A stretch of DNA of 64,000 bases, from the NCBI GenBank assembly GCA_902793685.1, contig CADBEN010000006.1, positions 28,894 to 92,893 of the forward strand, written 5' to 3'. How positions within the stretch are numbered: the stretch's first letter is position 1; every line of letters begins with the position of its first letter. Positions 1-7,863 of the stretch are shown piece after piece. A program made the translations under genes and the position numbers. The notes under the pieces were generated by a model that saw only the letters and a list, made by a program, of their open reading frames with translations, was not told the origin of the DNA and did not search any database. This DNA is from an uncultured Lachnospiraceae bacterium (lineage in GTDB: Bacteria; Bacillota; Clostridia; Lachnospirales; Lachnospiraceae).

Positions 1-91
1 CGCTCTGACCGGCGCTGCCGCCGGGATCTGTTCCGCTCTGACCGGCGCTGCCGCCGGGATCTGTTCCGCTCCGGCCGGCGCTGCCGCCGGA
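1..91 (-). repeat. 33-bp tandem repeat inside the DnaD-like gene
   Basis: Two identical 33-bp units (1-33 and 34-66) and a third diverged, partial unit (67-91) encode AEQIPAAAPVR repeats in frame. The array probably continues outside the window. It encodes a flexible linker between the expected N- and C-terminal domains. Confidence 0.85.
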
Positions 92-417
92 ACGATGTCC
101 TCAATTTCCGAAATGCTTTCCGTCACTTCCTGCACGGCCGGAACCGGGGTCTCCGGTGCCGCCTGCACTGCTTCTCCGTTTTCCTGCGGGACCGAGATCA
201 GCCCTTCCCGCTGCCAGCGCATCAGCGCCCGGCGGACATCCCCCTCGGTCAGTTCCAGGGCGTCCGCGATATGCGCGGGGGTGATCTCTTCCCCATTGTG
301 GCGGAGAAGATACAGAAACACCTTTACATATTCACCGTTTGCCGCCGGCATGATCCGGTCGATAAACTCATTCGGGACCATGGTGGCAGACGGAAGATTA
401 TCAATCGCGATTCTCAT
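1..417 (-). CDS. DnaD-type replication initiation protein (3' end outside window)
   Basis: The start is the ATG at 417, with an AGAAGGTG ribosome site 11 nt upstream. The frame stays open to base 1, giving 139 residues without a stop. The N-terminal ~80 residues have the helical, winged-helix-like layout of the DnaD N-terminal domain (phrases EFIDRIMPAANGEYVKVFLY and ITPAHIADALELTEGDVRRAL), found in Firmicutes primosome proteins that load helicase at the origin and restart sites. It is followed by an Ala/Pro/Glu-rich linker that ends in 11-residue repeats (AEQIPAAAPVR). The C-terminal DnaD/DnaB2 domain should lie beyond the window edge. It is transcribed away from murC. Confidence 0.72.
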   Translation of the reverse strand, partial: MRIAIDNLPSATMVPNEFIDRIMPAANGEYVKVFLYLLRHNGEEITPAHIADALELTEGDVRRALMRWQREGLISVPQENGEAVQAAPETPVPAVQEVTESISEIEDIVPAAAPAGAEQIPAAAPVRAEQIPAAAPVRA

Positions 418-542
418 GAACCGTCACACCTTCTGATTGTATTTTAGCCGCCCGGCTTCTCCCGGGGATCTGTTTTCCCGGGGCTCCGGAGGGGTAACGA
501 TAGTTTAGCACAGCCGGGGCGGGTTGAGAATCAAAACGGAGG

Positions 543-583
543 AACGGCTGTCCACAAGTTTATCAACCATGTGGACAGCCGTT
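543..583 (-). terminator. Perfect 14-bp hairpin downstream of murC
   Basis: AACGGCTGTCCACA (543-556) and its exact reverse complement (570-583) flank a 13-nt loop. In the murC direction a short CGTTTTG run follows, so it may end the murC transcript, although the T-tract is weak. Both arms contain DnaA-box-like 9-mers, so the hairpin may instead be a by-product of a protein-binding cluster. Confidence 0.55.
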
Positions 584-604
584 CGCTGTGGATTCTGTGG
601 ATAA
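548..604. promoter_or_regulatory. Cluster of DnaA-box-like 9-mers
   Basis: There is a perfect DnaA box (TTATCCACA on the minus strand) at 596-604. Four 7-of-9 matches lie at 548-556, 560-568, 570-578 and 587-595. Five such sites in 57 bp between murC and a replication-initiation gene suggest a DnaA-binding cluster. Binding is inferred, not shown. Confidence 0.45.
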
Positions 605-608
605 ATGC

Positions 609-2003
609 TCAGGCATTGGCCTTCCCGAGCAGGTTTTCCCCGATAATATATACGTCTCCGGCACCCATAGTTATGCACAGATCACCGGGGGAAAGATTTT
701 CGAGGAGATAGGTCTCGATTTTTTCGAAGCTGGGCAGGGCCACCGCCTTGCCCGGTTCCGAGGCGTTGATCAGTGCCGCGACGTCAGAGGAATGGACTCC
801 TAGATTGTCCGTTTCCCGTGCGGGATAGATCTCAGCCAGCACCACCCGGTCGGCAAGGGACAGGGCCTTCGCGAACTCCGGCATGAGGGCCTTGGTCCGG
901 GAGTAGGTGTGGGGCTGGAAGGTGACCCACAGCGTTTTGTGGGGGCACTGCAGCGCCGCCTTGAGCGTAGCCTCGATCTCCTGAGGATGATGTGCATAGT
1001 CGTCGACGATCATTACGCCGTCCAGTTCGCCCTTGATCTCAAATCTGCGGTCGACGCCGCCGAACCCGGCGATGCTGTCCCGCACCGTCTCCTGAGGGAT
1101 CCCCAGTACATGGGCCGCGGCGATGGCCGCCAGCGCGTTCCCCACGTTGTGGATGCCCGGGACCTTTAAGGAGACCCGCTCTCCCCGCACGCCGAAGACC
1201 ACCGGGACAAAGGAGGGACGCGCCCACTCGTCCAGCATGACCTCCTCCGCGGTGACGTCCGCATTTTCATGGCCCACCGTGATCACCTTTCCCGGGAACC
1301 CGCGGACGATCTCCTCATAATTCCTGATCTCACTGCTGATGATGACCGTGCCGTCCTCAGGAAGCCTTCCGACAAAGCGGCGGAAGGAGTTCCGGATATC
1401 ATCCAGGTCCTTGAAAAAGTCCAGATGATCCGCCTCGACGTTCAGGATGATCTCCATTGTCGGGTAGAAGGACAGGAAGCTGTTGGTATATTCACAGGCC
1501 TCCAGAAGGAAGGTCTGGTTCCCGCCGATGCGGATATTTCCGCCGATCAGCGGAAGCACGCCGCCGATGGAGATGGTCGGATCCTTCTCCGCCGCCGTCA
1601 GAATGTGGGACAGCATGCCGGTGGTGGTGGTCTTTCCGTGGGTTCCGCTCACCGCGATGCTGCATCCGTATTCCCGCATGAGCTGCCCCAGGAACTCTGC
1701 CCTGGTCATCATCGGGATGCCCCGCTCCTTACATGCGAGGAATTCGGGGTTGTCGGGGTGGATCGCCGCGGTAAAGACCGCGCAGTCCACATCGTCCGCA
1801 AGATTCTCCGCCTTCTGGCCGTAGTACACCTTTGCCCCTTTTTCTTCCAGATCCCGGGTAAACTCACTCTCCTTCATATCGCTGCCGCTGACACGGAAGC
1901 CCTCTTTCAGAAGGATCGCCGCAAGTCCGCTCATGCTGACGCCGCCGATCCCGATAAAAAAGACATGACACGGATTCCGGAAATCAAAACGATACGATTC
2001 CAT
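609..2003 (-). CDS. murC: UDP-N-acetylmuramate--L-alanine ligase MurC
   Basis: A 464-residue cytoplasmic ligase that adds L-alanine to UDP-MurNAc with ATP hydrolysis, the first peptide step of peptidoglycan synthesis. The N-terminal Rossmann part begins with FIGIGGVSMSGLA. The ATP loop SGTHGKTTTT lies at about residue 119, and the downstream EACEYTNSFL and HHPQEIEATL blocks are typical of MurC. The length matches the family (450-475). The ATG at 2003 has an AGGAG site 8 nt upstream. The gene has its own intergenic space on both sides. The flavin reductase terminator lies just upstream, so murC is probably expressed from its own promoter. Confidence 0.97.
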   Translation of the reverse strand: MESYRFDFRNPCHVFFIGIGGVSMSGLAAILLKEGFRVSGSDMKESEFTRDLEEKGAKVYYGQKAENLADDVDCAVFTAAIHPDNPEFLACKERGIPMMTRAEFLGQLMREYGCSIAVSGTHGKTTTTGMLSHILTAAEKDPTISIGGVLPLIGGNIRIGGNQTFLLEACEYTNSFLSFYPTMEIILNVEADHLDFFKDLDDIRNSFRRFVGRLPEDGTVIISSEIRNYEEIVRGFPGKVITVGHENADVTAEEVMLDEWARPSFVPVVFGVRGERVSLKVPGIHNVGNALAAIAAAHVLGIPQETVRDSIAGFGGVDRRFEIKGELDGVMIVDDYAHHPQEIEATLKAALQCPHKTLWVTFQPHTYSRTKALMPEFAKALSLADRVVLAEIYPARETDNLGVHSSDVAALINASEPGKAVALPSFEKIETYLLENLSPGDLCITMGAGDVYIIGENLLGKANA

Positions 2004-2125
2004 AAAACACTCCTGACATTCCCCTGGGGGGAAACTGATGATATTTGATACGCACCTGTCCTTTCAGACAATGGTTGCACATTACAGCATTTATAGCACA
2101 AATCGGGCCGTCTGCCAATGAAAAG

Positions 2126-2169
2126 AAAAAAAGCCGGCGCTTTGCCGCGGAAACGCGGCAGTCACCGGC
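2126..2169 (-). terminator. Terminator overlapping the flavin reductase stop codon
   Basis: On the minus strand, GCCGG pairs with CCGGC and TGCCGCG with CGCGGCA around a TTTC loop, followed by seven T. The structure begins inside the last codons of the flavin reductase gene. T-rich sequence on both sides suggests it can also act on the other strand. Confidence 0.75.
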
Positions 2170-2734
2170 GCTTTTTCTTTCTGACCGAGTATCCGAAGGT
2201 CCCGAGAAGCTTCCCGAGGGAATAATACTCTCCGTGGGAGTAGACGATAAGCCCTGCCCGGGAAAGCTCCAGCTTCCCGGAGGCATCAAGCAGCGCGGGG
2301 TCGACATCTACCGCAAGGACCTCCGCCAGGAACATGTGGTGGGACCCGAGGGGCAGGATCTCCTTTATCCGGCATTCCAGGTTCACCGGACACTCCGCGA
2401 TGAGCGGCGCGGAAACCTTTGCCGCCTTTTCCTGCGTAAGGCCCAGCATCTCCCACTTGTCGCCGTCCCGGCCGGAGCGTACCCCGGCCTCGTCCGTCTG
2501 CCGCGCCAGCTTATCCGTCGGGAGGTTGATGACGAACTCCCCGCTCTGCTTCAGAATGTCATAGGAATACCGCTCCGGGCGCACGGAGATGGAGACCATG
2601 GGGGGATTGGTGCAGACCGTTCCCGCCCAGGCAATGGTCAGGATGTTGGATCTCCCCGTACTGTCCGCGCAGCTCACCATGACCGCGGGCACGGGATAGA
2701 GCATGTTTCCGCCCTTCCAGACTTCCTTTTTCAA
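2162..2734 (-). CDS. Flavin reductase family protein (flavoredoxin-like)
   Basis: A 190-residue protein with the FMN-binding split-barrel fold of the flavin reductase-like family. Recognisable blocks are the N-terminal PAVMVSCADSTGRSNILTIAW, then NPPMVSISVRPERYSYDIL and EFVINLP, which contact the flavin. Clostridial members reduce FMN or pass electrons at low potential; the partner cannot be told here. The start is a TTG at 2734, with GGAGG 8 nt upstream. No in-frame ATG fits as well. The TTG overlaps the stop codon of the shikimate kinase remnant upstream, pointing to former translational coupling. The C-terminus is basic (KKKRR). Confidence 0.85.
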   Translation of the reverse strand: MKKEVWKGGNMLYPVPAVMVSCADSTGRSNILTIAWAGTVCTNPPMVSISVRPERYSYDILKQSGEFVINLPTDKLARQTDEAGVRSGRDGDKWEMLGLTQEKAAKVSAPLIAECPVNLECRIKEILPLGSHHMFLAEVLAVDVDPALLDASGKLELSRAGLIVYSHGEYYSLGKLLGTFGYSVRKKKRR

Positions 2735-2850
2735 TTTCTGTCCTCCCTGCCGACGGCGTCCAGGATCTTCTCCGCCACCTGGCGGATCCTGAGCCCCGTC
2801 TCATCGATCACGATATCCGCGTATTTTTCGTACAGCACGCACCGCTCGTC
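2731..2850 (-). pseudogene. Shikimate kinase 3' remnant
   Basis: Between the nucleotidyltransferase stop and the flavin reductase start, an open frame without a start codon encodes LYEKYADIVIDETGLRIR followed by QVAEKILDAVGREDRN. This closely resembles the last ~35 residues of shikimate kinase (the xLYEEvADivvdT region). The P-loop and substrate domains are missing. Its TGA overlaps the TTG of the flavin reductase (TTGA). I read it as what is left of an aroK gene after a deletion fused its tail to the nucleotidyltransferase 3' end. Another small P-loop kinase cannot be excluded. Confidence 0.6.
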
Positions 2851-3784
2851 AGTACAGCGCCTCCGGATACAGGCCGTCCGCGATCAGCTTCCGGACCGCG
2901 GCGACCACTGCCGGCTTGTCTTCCTTGTATGTGACGCCGAACCACTTGTCATGGGTCGGCAGGACGCGGACCGTTCCCAGGCCGCGGTGAATGCATTCGT
3001 CGATGACCACCGGAAGCATGTACTCAGCCTTCAGGTCCCCGGGCTTCACGCTCTCCAGGAACCGGGGGAATTCCTCCTCCAGCACGTCGAAGAAGCGCTC
3101 CGGAAGCCCCCACATGTTCATGGAGCAGAGCTGATTCTCATGTACCGGCACATCCTTACCCGCACCGTCCTTCGCGCCCAGGACCGTCCGGCAGTCCGAC
3201 CTCCGGTACCCGATCTCGTAAGTCTCTTCCACGCGGTTGAGGAAGCCCTCCGCCGAGACGTCGCAGATCCCGCGGTTCACGGTGCCGTTCTCCGAGAGCG
3301 TGTTCTTCAGGACAAAGCCCGCCATACACATGTCAAGGCCGGTCTCCGCCCCGCCTTCCGCTTTTTCGCGCGCCAGATAGTCGTGCACCGCGCGGAAGCC
3401 CTCCGGGCCGTAATAGTCGTCCGCATTGATGACGATGCAGGAGCCTTCAGTCTTTCCCTTCGCGCAGAGGACTGCGTGGCCGGTACCCCAGGGTTTCTTC
3501 CGTCCCTCGGGGACAGAGAATCCCGCCGGGATCGCGTCCAGCTCCTGGTACGCGTAGTCCACGTCCATGACCTTCTCGATCCGTTTTCCGATCCTGTCAC
3601 GAAATTCCGCCTCGATCTCCTTCCGGATGATGAAGACCACCTTGTCAAATCCCGCGCGGCGTGCGTCGTAAGCGGAATAATCCATGATGATCTCTCCGTT
3701 GGGGCCCATGGGCTCCAGCTGCTTGATGCCTCCGCCGAAGCGGGAACCGATGCCTGCTGCCATCACGACCAGTGTGGTTTTCAT
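2849..3784 (-). CDS. Sugar-1-phosphate nucleotidyltransferase family protein
   Basis: A 311-residue GT-A-fold nucleotidyltransferase. The N-terminus has the signature MAAGIGSRFGGGIKQLEPMG, where the G-G-x-x-K loop binds the NTP phosphates. The metal/base site is seen in GTGHAVLCAKG and in IVINADDYYGPEGF. Such enzymes make NDP-sugars from sugar-1-phosphates for wall or capsule synthesis; the sugar is not predictable. The ATG at 3784 has AAGGAGAG upstream. It ends at 2849 exactly where the shikimate kinase remnant begins. Confidence 0.85.
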   Translation of the reverse strand: MKTTLVVMAAGIGSRFGGGIKQLEPMGPNGEIIMDYSAYDARRAGFDKVVFIIRKEIEAEFRDRIGKRIEKVMDVDYAYQELDAIPAGFSVPEGRKKPWGTGHAVLCAKGKTEGSCIVINADDYYGPEGFRAVHDYLAREKAEGGAETGLDMCMAGFVLKNTLSENGTVNRGICDVSAEGFLNRVEETYEIGYRRSDCRTVLGAKDGAGKDVPVHENQLCSMNMWGLPERFFDVLEEEFPRFLESVKPGDLKAEYMLPVVIDECIHRGLGTVRVLPTHDKWFGVTYKEDKPAVVAAVRKLIADGLYPEALY

Positions 3785-3862
3785 TGTTCTCTCCTTTTCA
3801 GCAGCCGGGGCGTTCTGCCCGCGGCGTTTCAGAAACTCCGGATCTTGTCGTCAGTGTCGATT

Positions 3863-4357
3863 TCAGAAGCTTCGGATCTCGTCGTCAGTGTCATCGGGGG
3901 TGATGGACAGGATCTTCAGATCATATCCCCCGGCTTCCGTCGTTACGTGGACGATATCTCCCACATGGTGCCGGAGCAGGGTCTTCCCCAGGGGGGACTC
4001 GATGGAGATGCGGTTCTCCATGGTATCACCGCGGATCGGCGTGACGATCTTGTAGGTCTCCGTCTCGTCGTCGTCGATGAACAGGCACTCGACCTTCTTG
4101 TTCAGTCCGACCTCGTCCTCCTTTGAGTGGTCTTCGATCACCGTCGCGTATTTCAGCATACGTTCCAGATAAGCGATCCGGCTCTCATTCCTCCGGTTCT
4201 CCCGCTTTGCGGCGTAGTACTCGAAGTTTTCGCTCCGGTCTCCCTGCGCCGCCGCGTCCCGGACCGCCGCCGCCAGCTCCGGCCGGAGGTCGATCTTCCG
4301 GTGATTGATCTCTTCCTGGATCTTCTCGATATCCGCCTTTGTCAGTTTCTCACCCAT
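3863..4357 (-). CDS. greA: Transcription elongation factor GreA
   Basis: A 164-residue protein with the two GreA parts: an N-terminal antiparallel coiled coil (residues ~1-75, with [20 protein letters not shown], whose tip acidic residues enter the RNA polymerase secondary channel) and a C-terminal FKBP-like domain ending in ISIESPLGKTLLRHHVGDIV. It rescues backtracked RNA polymerase by stimulating transcript cleavage. I prefer the ATG at 4357 (MGEKLTKADIEKI) over an upstream ATG at 4405, because family alignment starts there and a GGATGG site precedes it. Confidence 0.93.
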   Translation of the reverse strand: MGEKLTKADIEKIQEEINHRKIDLRPELAAAVRDAAAQGDRSENFEYYAAKRENRRNESRIAYLERMLKYATVIEDHSKEDEVGLNKKVECLFIDDDETETYKIVTPIRGDTMENRISIESPLGKTLLRHHVGDIVHVTTEAGGYDLKILSITPDDTDDEIRSF

Positions 4358-4456
4358 TGCCGTGTTCCATCCTGTGCGCGGGGCGAAGCCGCCCGGACTG
4401 CGCACTCCTTTCTCAATTTCTGCTTCTTATACGTATACGCCGATCACCCGTCAAAT

Positions 4457-5317
4457 TCAAGTCCCGCCTTCCGGCCGGCATAAATCCGCAAGCATCCGGT
4501 AGTGGGCGTCGATCTCCGCCTGCTTCTGCCTGTACCAGGCGCCGTACTGCTCCCAGCGGGGATCCTGCATGGCAGCATCGTCCCCGTATTCCCGGGCGGA
4601 ATACCAGGTAACCAGGAGCCGGGAGGTGTTCTCCGCAGTGATGCTGAGACTCAGTTCCCGCGGCACGGCCGAGGTATAGCCGTCCACCACGCCGAGCATC
4701 CGGTATCCCAGGATATGGTCGTCAAACTCCATGGAGCGGACCTGCCCCATCACCGACGCGCCGTCCACGTCCTTCAGAAGGAATTCCCGGCCGATGGGGT
4801 TCGGTGAAGCGTGGAGACCGCCGTCGTCCGTACAGATGGTGCGGACTGATACCAGCTCTCCATCCGCGTAGACATGAACAGAGCGGCGTCTCCACCGCGG
4901 GAAGTCCGGAGGGCTGATCTCAAACAGTGCTGTCGGGACGGAGAAGGCATCCATCAGCTGGAAGAAACGGATCCTGTCCTCCGGATCTGCCTCCGCCCGG
5001 TCCGCAGCCGCAAGGTAGAGCCAGGGCGCTCCCTCCTCGCTGTCCGGGAACTGTCCCGCCTCCCAGAGCTTCCGGTCTTCCCGCAGACGGACCCAGTGCT
5101 CATACTCCTCCAGCTTCAGCTCCAGGCCGAGTCCTGCCTTCAGCATCCCGGGGTCCGGCTGAAAGGGAGAGGACCGCAGCGCCCGGATATATTCCTGCTC
5201 CATAAGGACCCCCCGCAGGTACTGTCCGGCGCAGGCCGCGAACCAGGCGGTCACTGCGGCGCGGATCTCCGGGAGATCTCCCTCCCGGATCAGTTCATAC
5301 ATGTCTTCGCGTGTCAT
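4457..5317 (-). CDS. Hypothetical protein, no recognised domain
   Basis: A 286-residue, acidic, probably cytoplasmic protein; I see no signal peptide or membrane segment. It is rich in Trp, Tyr and Glu. A helical N-terminal half (MTREDMYELIREGDLPEIRA through KLEEYEHWVRLRED) precedes a strand-rich middle (RSVHVYADGELVSVRTI) and a helical C-terminus. I do not recognise the family. The ATG at 5317 has AGGAGG 12 nt upstream, a rather long spacing. It sits between greA and the cell-wall amidase, with a terminator separating it from the latter. Confidence 0.7.
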   Translation of the reverse strand: MTREDMYELIREGDLPEIRAAVTAWFAACAGQYLRGVLMEQEYIRALRSSPFQPDPGMLKAGLGLELKLEEYEHWVRLREDRKLWEAGQFPDSEEGAPWLYLAAADRAEADPEDRIRFFQLMDAFSVPTALFEISPPDFPRWRRRSVHVYADGELVSVRTICTDDGGLHASPNPIGREFLLKDVDGASVMGQVRSMEFDDHILGYRMLGVVDGYTSAVPRELSLSITAENTSRLLVTWYSAREYGDDAAMQDPRWEQYGAWYRQKQAEIDAHYRMLADLCRPEGGT

Positions 5318-5374
5318 GAAGCGTTGATTCCTCCTGCGGGTACGGATGCCAGACTGATACTTTTATTCTAACAC

Positions 5375-5407
5375 AGGGAAATGCCCCCGCAAACCGCGCG
5401 GGGGCAT
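5375..5407 (-). terminator. Terminator after the amidase gene
   Basis: ATGCCCCCGC (5381-5390) pairs with GCGGGGGCAT (5398-5407) around a 7-nt loop, followed on the minus strand by TTTCCC. It ends the wall-enzyme operon before the hypothetical gene. Confidence 0.7.
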
Positions 5408-5464
5408 CCATGGCCATTGAGAAATATGAAGCTGTCTGCCTTGTCCGCTGTGCAGACTGAGCCG

Positions 5465-6652
5465 TCAGTTGAAGTAGGCGTCCACGCCGTCTGCCAGCGC
5501 TTCCGCGAACCTGCTGCATGCCGCGTCGCCGTGATCCGTCGCCTTGTCTCCCAGCTCGATGTCGATGCTGGGCACCGTGGAGTAGGAGGTCTGGGTCAGG
5601 TCCATATCCATGCTGCCTCCGCTGAAGATCTTCAGGCCCCGGCCCCGGAGTCCGCCGATCAGCGCTTCGCCGAAGGCTTCACTCTTCTGCCAGGTGGAGG
5701 AGACCGGATCCATGGTCTTCAGTCCGTCCGGAACACTCATGTAGAAAGCGCCCTTGTCAGAGCCGGTGGAATCGAAGTGGATCGCAATGTGGCAGTCCGC
5801 GCAGTTGTTCGCCAGGACAGTGCGGGCGATGTTGTCCAGCTGCTGGTCTCCGTCCTCGCGGATCATCAGCACGCTGTAGCCTCTTGCGAGCAGGATGTCG
5901 CGGAGCGCCAGCGCCACCTTCAGGTTGACCTTCGCCTCGGAAATGCCGTCGTTGAAATCCATACCCGAGGAGATCGCAGTGCTGTTCACCGCGCCCTTCG
6001 CGTTGGTACCGCCGGTCAGCTTCGGAGTGCCGTCCGGATGGGACAGAGTCTTATAATTTTCACCGCCGCTGGTTCCGTGGCCCGCGTTCACGCAGATCAC
6101 CGTGCTGCCGTGGGCGCCGCCATGGTTTCTGTAAAGCTTTGCAGCGCCGGAGTTGATCTTTGAGTACTCCGCGAAGCGCATGTCCGAGGTGAGAGAGACG
6201 CTCTGCACCTCTATACCCTGGGCACTGCCCGCCTGCGCCGCCGCAGTCTCTGCCGTCTGAGCTGCCGCGGTTTCCGCCGCAGCCGACTCCGCAGGTGCCG
6301 CAGCTACAGTTTCCGCCGCAGCCGCCTGGGCTGCCGCCGTCTCCGCCGTCCGGGCGCTGCCCTGGACTGTCGTCAGGAATTCCTTCGCGATATAGTAGTT
6401 CTTCCCGCCGCGCTCTGTCTTGGCCCAGAAATCGCCCATGCCGACCACCGTCACGGAATCATTGTAATAGAGCACCCGGTCGATCGATGCAGACAGGTCC
6501 GGCGCCGTACGAAGATTCACTCCGTTCACGGCATTCGTGACATACATGGTCACCGGCTCCACCGCCGTAAAAGTCTCCGCCGCAAAAACCTGTCCTGTGA
6601 GCAGCAGGGCCGCCATCAGGCCGGCTGCAGCCGCAATCGTTCTTTTTCTCAT
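5465..6652 (-). CDS. Secreted N-acetylmuramoyl-L-alanine amidase with SH3 domain
   Basis: A 395-residue exported protein. MRKRTIAAAAGLMAALLLTG with cleavage near VFAAE is a signal peptide. I start at 6652 (GGAAAG upstream) rather than at the ATG at 6688, because the signal peptide begins there. Next comes an SH3b-like domain (NGVNLRTAPDLSASIDRVLY), then a linker of Ala/Glu/Thr repeats. The Amidase_3 catalytic domain follows: zinc ligands in VNAGHGTSGGE, the glutamate in MDFNDGISEAKVNL, the histidine in HIAIHFDSTGSDKG and the final catalytic Glu in IDIELGD. It cleaves the MurNAc-L-Ala bond. It lies 39 nt downstream of the L,D-transpeptidase-like gene. Confidence 0.9.
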   Translation of the reverse strand: MRKRTIAAAAGLMAALLLTGQVFAAETFTAVEPVTMYVTNAVNGVNLRTAPDLSASIDRVLYYNDSVTVVGMGDFWAKTERGGKNYYIAKEFLTTVQGSARTAETAAAQAAAAETVAAAPAESAAAETAAAQTAETAAAQAGSAQGIEVQSVSLTSDMRFAEYSKINSGAAKLYRNHGGAHGSTVICVNAGHGTSGGENYKTLSHPDGTPKLTGGTNAKGAVNSTAISSGMDFNDGISEAKVNLKVALALRDILLARGYSVLMIREDGDQQLDNIARTVLANNCADCHIAIHFDSTGSDKGAFYMSVPDGLKTMDPVSSTWQKSEAFGEALIGGLRGRGLKIFSGGSMDMDLTQTSYSTVPSIDIELGDKATDHGDAACSRFAEALADGVDAYFN

Positions 6653-6690
6653 ATCTTTCCCTTTCCGCGCTCTCCGGCGCCATCTCATTA

Positions 6691-7635
6691 TTATCTCAGG
6701 ATCACGGTGGGTGTTTCCGGCATCTGAAGTTCAGAGTTCGTAAATCTTCCCGCCGGGGAAATGCCCGCCTCGCTGAAGGCGCCGTAAACTGCATCAAACC
6801 GGCCCGCCGGTGCGATGGCCACGCAGGTTTTTCCGCCGGCGTACATCCGGAGGATCGCCTGCATCGCCCGCGGATCCATGGCGACGCAGCCTGCGGTGGA
6901 AGGCTTGTGATCCTTGGTGCAGTGCAGGAAGATCGCACTGCCGGTGCCCTTCACATAATCGTGGTTGAAGGCGATGTTCAGGCAGTAGTCATAAATAGTC
7001 TTTGCCCAGCTCTCCCAGAGCCGCTCACCTGACTGTACAGAAACGTCGCTGTTGTGCTCCAGCCGGTTCGTGTCATCGGACCAGTACTGGCGGTGTTCAG
7101 CCACCATGATCTCCTCGTAATCCGCCGGGAAGCCTTCTCCCGCCGGCTGCCAGCCAAAGGGTGTATCCGCGCGGAAGAGGCCGATGGGGGTGGTGCCGTC
7201 TCCCTCATGACGCTGATTCGACATGCCGCCCCAGCCGTAGACCGCGGCTGACTGCACCACCGGCTTCCAGGCGCTTCCGGCGTTCTCCCGGGTATAGGCT
7301 GTCACCCTGGCACGGTTCCAGCGGGACGCGTCTGTCACCACTTCTTCTTTATAGGTATCCCTGCCGCCGTTCTTCGCAAAACCCTCGACCACCACCAGGT
7401 TCTTCGTGTCCTCCGGGACTGCGAAGCGGGCAACGTCGAAGGTCCGGGACGCCGTGTCGATGGTGCAGGAAGAATCGTCCGCGCACTGTGTTCCGGAAGG
7501 GAGTGCCGGAGCCGACACGACAGCGCCTGCCGGAGCCGCCGCATTTTCGCCGGGACCTGCCGCCAAAGCAGGAGCCGCCGAAAGTGTGAGCATGGTAATA
7601 CCAAGCAGCAGAGCTGCCGCTGAATGTCTGATCAT
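6691..7635 (-). CDS. Secreted L,D-transpeptidase (YkuD-like) family protein
   Basis: A 314-residue exported protein with an N-terminal signal peptide (MIRHSAAALLLGITMLTLSA, then APALAA). The C-terminal half resembles the YkuD catalytic domain: TTPIGLFR at about residue 148, IFLHC and then STAGCVAM, with the probable nucleophile Cys near residue 248 and an upstream His. Such enzymes form 3-3 peptidoglycan cross-links or attach proteins. The canonical SHGC is replaced by STAGC, as in the divergent secreted subfamily. The ATG at 7635 has AGGAGG. It is co-directional with the amidase gene, probably one transcript. Confidence 0.83.
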   Translation of the reverse strand: MIRHSAAALLLGITMLTLSAAPALAAGPGENAAAPAGAVVSAPALPSGTQCADDSSCTIDTASRTFDVARFAVPEDTKNLVVVEGFAKNGGRDTYKEEVVTDASRWNRARVTAYTRENAGSAWKPVVQSAAVYGWGGMSNQRHEGDGTTPIGLFRADTPFGWQPAGEGFPADYEEIMVAEHRQYWSDDTNRLEHNSDVSVQSGERLWESWAKTIYDYCLNIAFNHDYVKGTGSAIFLHCTKDHKPSTAGCVAMDPRAMQAILRMYAGGKTCVAIAPAGRFDAVYGAFSEAGISPAGRFTNSELQMPETPTVILR

Positions 7636-7863
7636 ATAAGAACCTCCTATCCTGTTCTACTGTAGTTTAACCGAAATGACCGGGAATAGCATTGTGGGTT
7701 TCTTACGATTTTCGGAAGACCGGTCTGCCGGAATCCCTCCTTGCCAATCCTGAAGCCCGTATTGTACACTTAGCGAAGCGGATTGCGAATGTCCGCTTTT
7801 ACCCGGGAATTCCCGGAAGCGGACCGGCGCCCTGGAAACGGCCCCCGGATCGGAAGGAGACAC

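Noticed and set aside
2181-2210. A second copy of the apex of the long hairpin (GACCGAGTATCCGAAGGT)
   Set aside because: It lies in the flavin reductase coding frame, matches only partly and is best explained by chance.
6220-6360. Tandem DNA repeat in the amidase gene
   Set aside because: The Ala/Glu/Thr linker is repetitive at protein level, but units are irregular and no clean DNA repeat can be defined.
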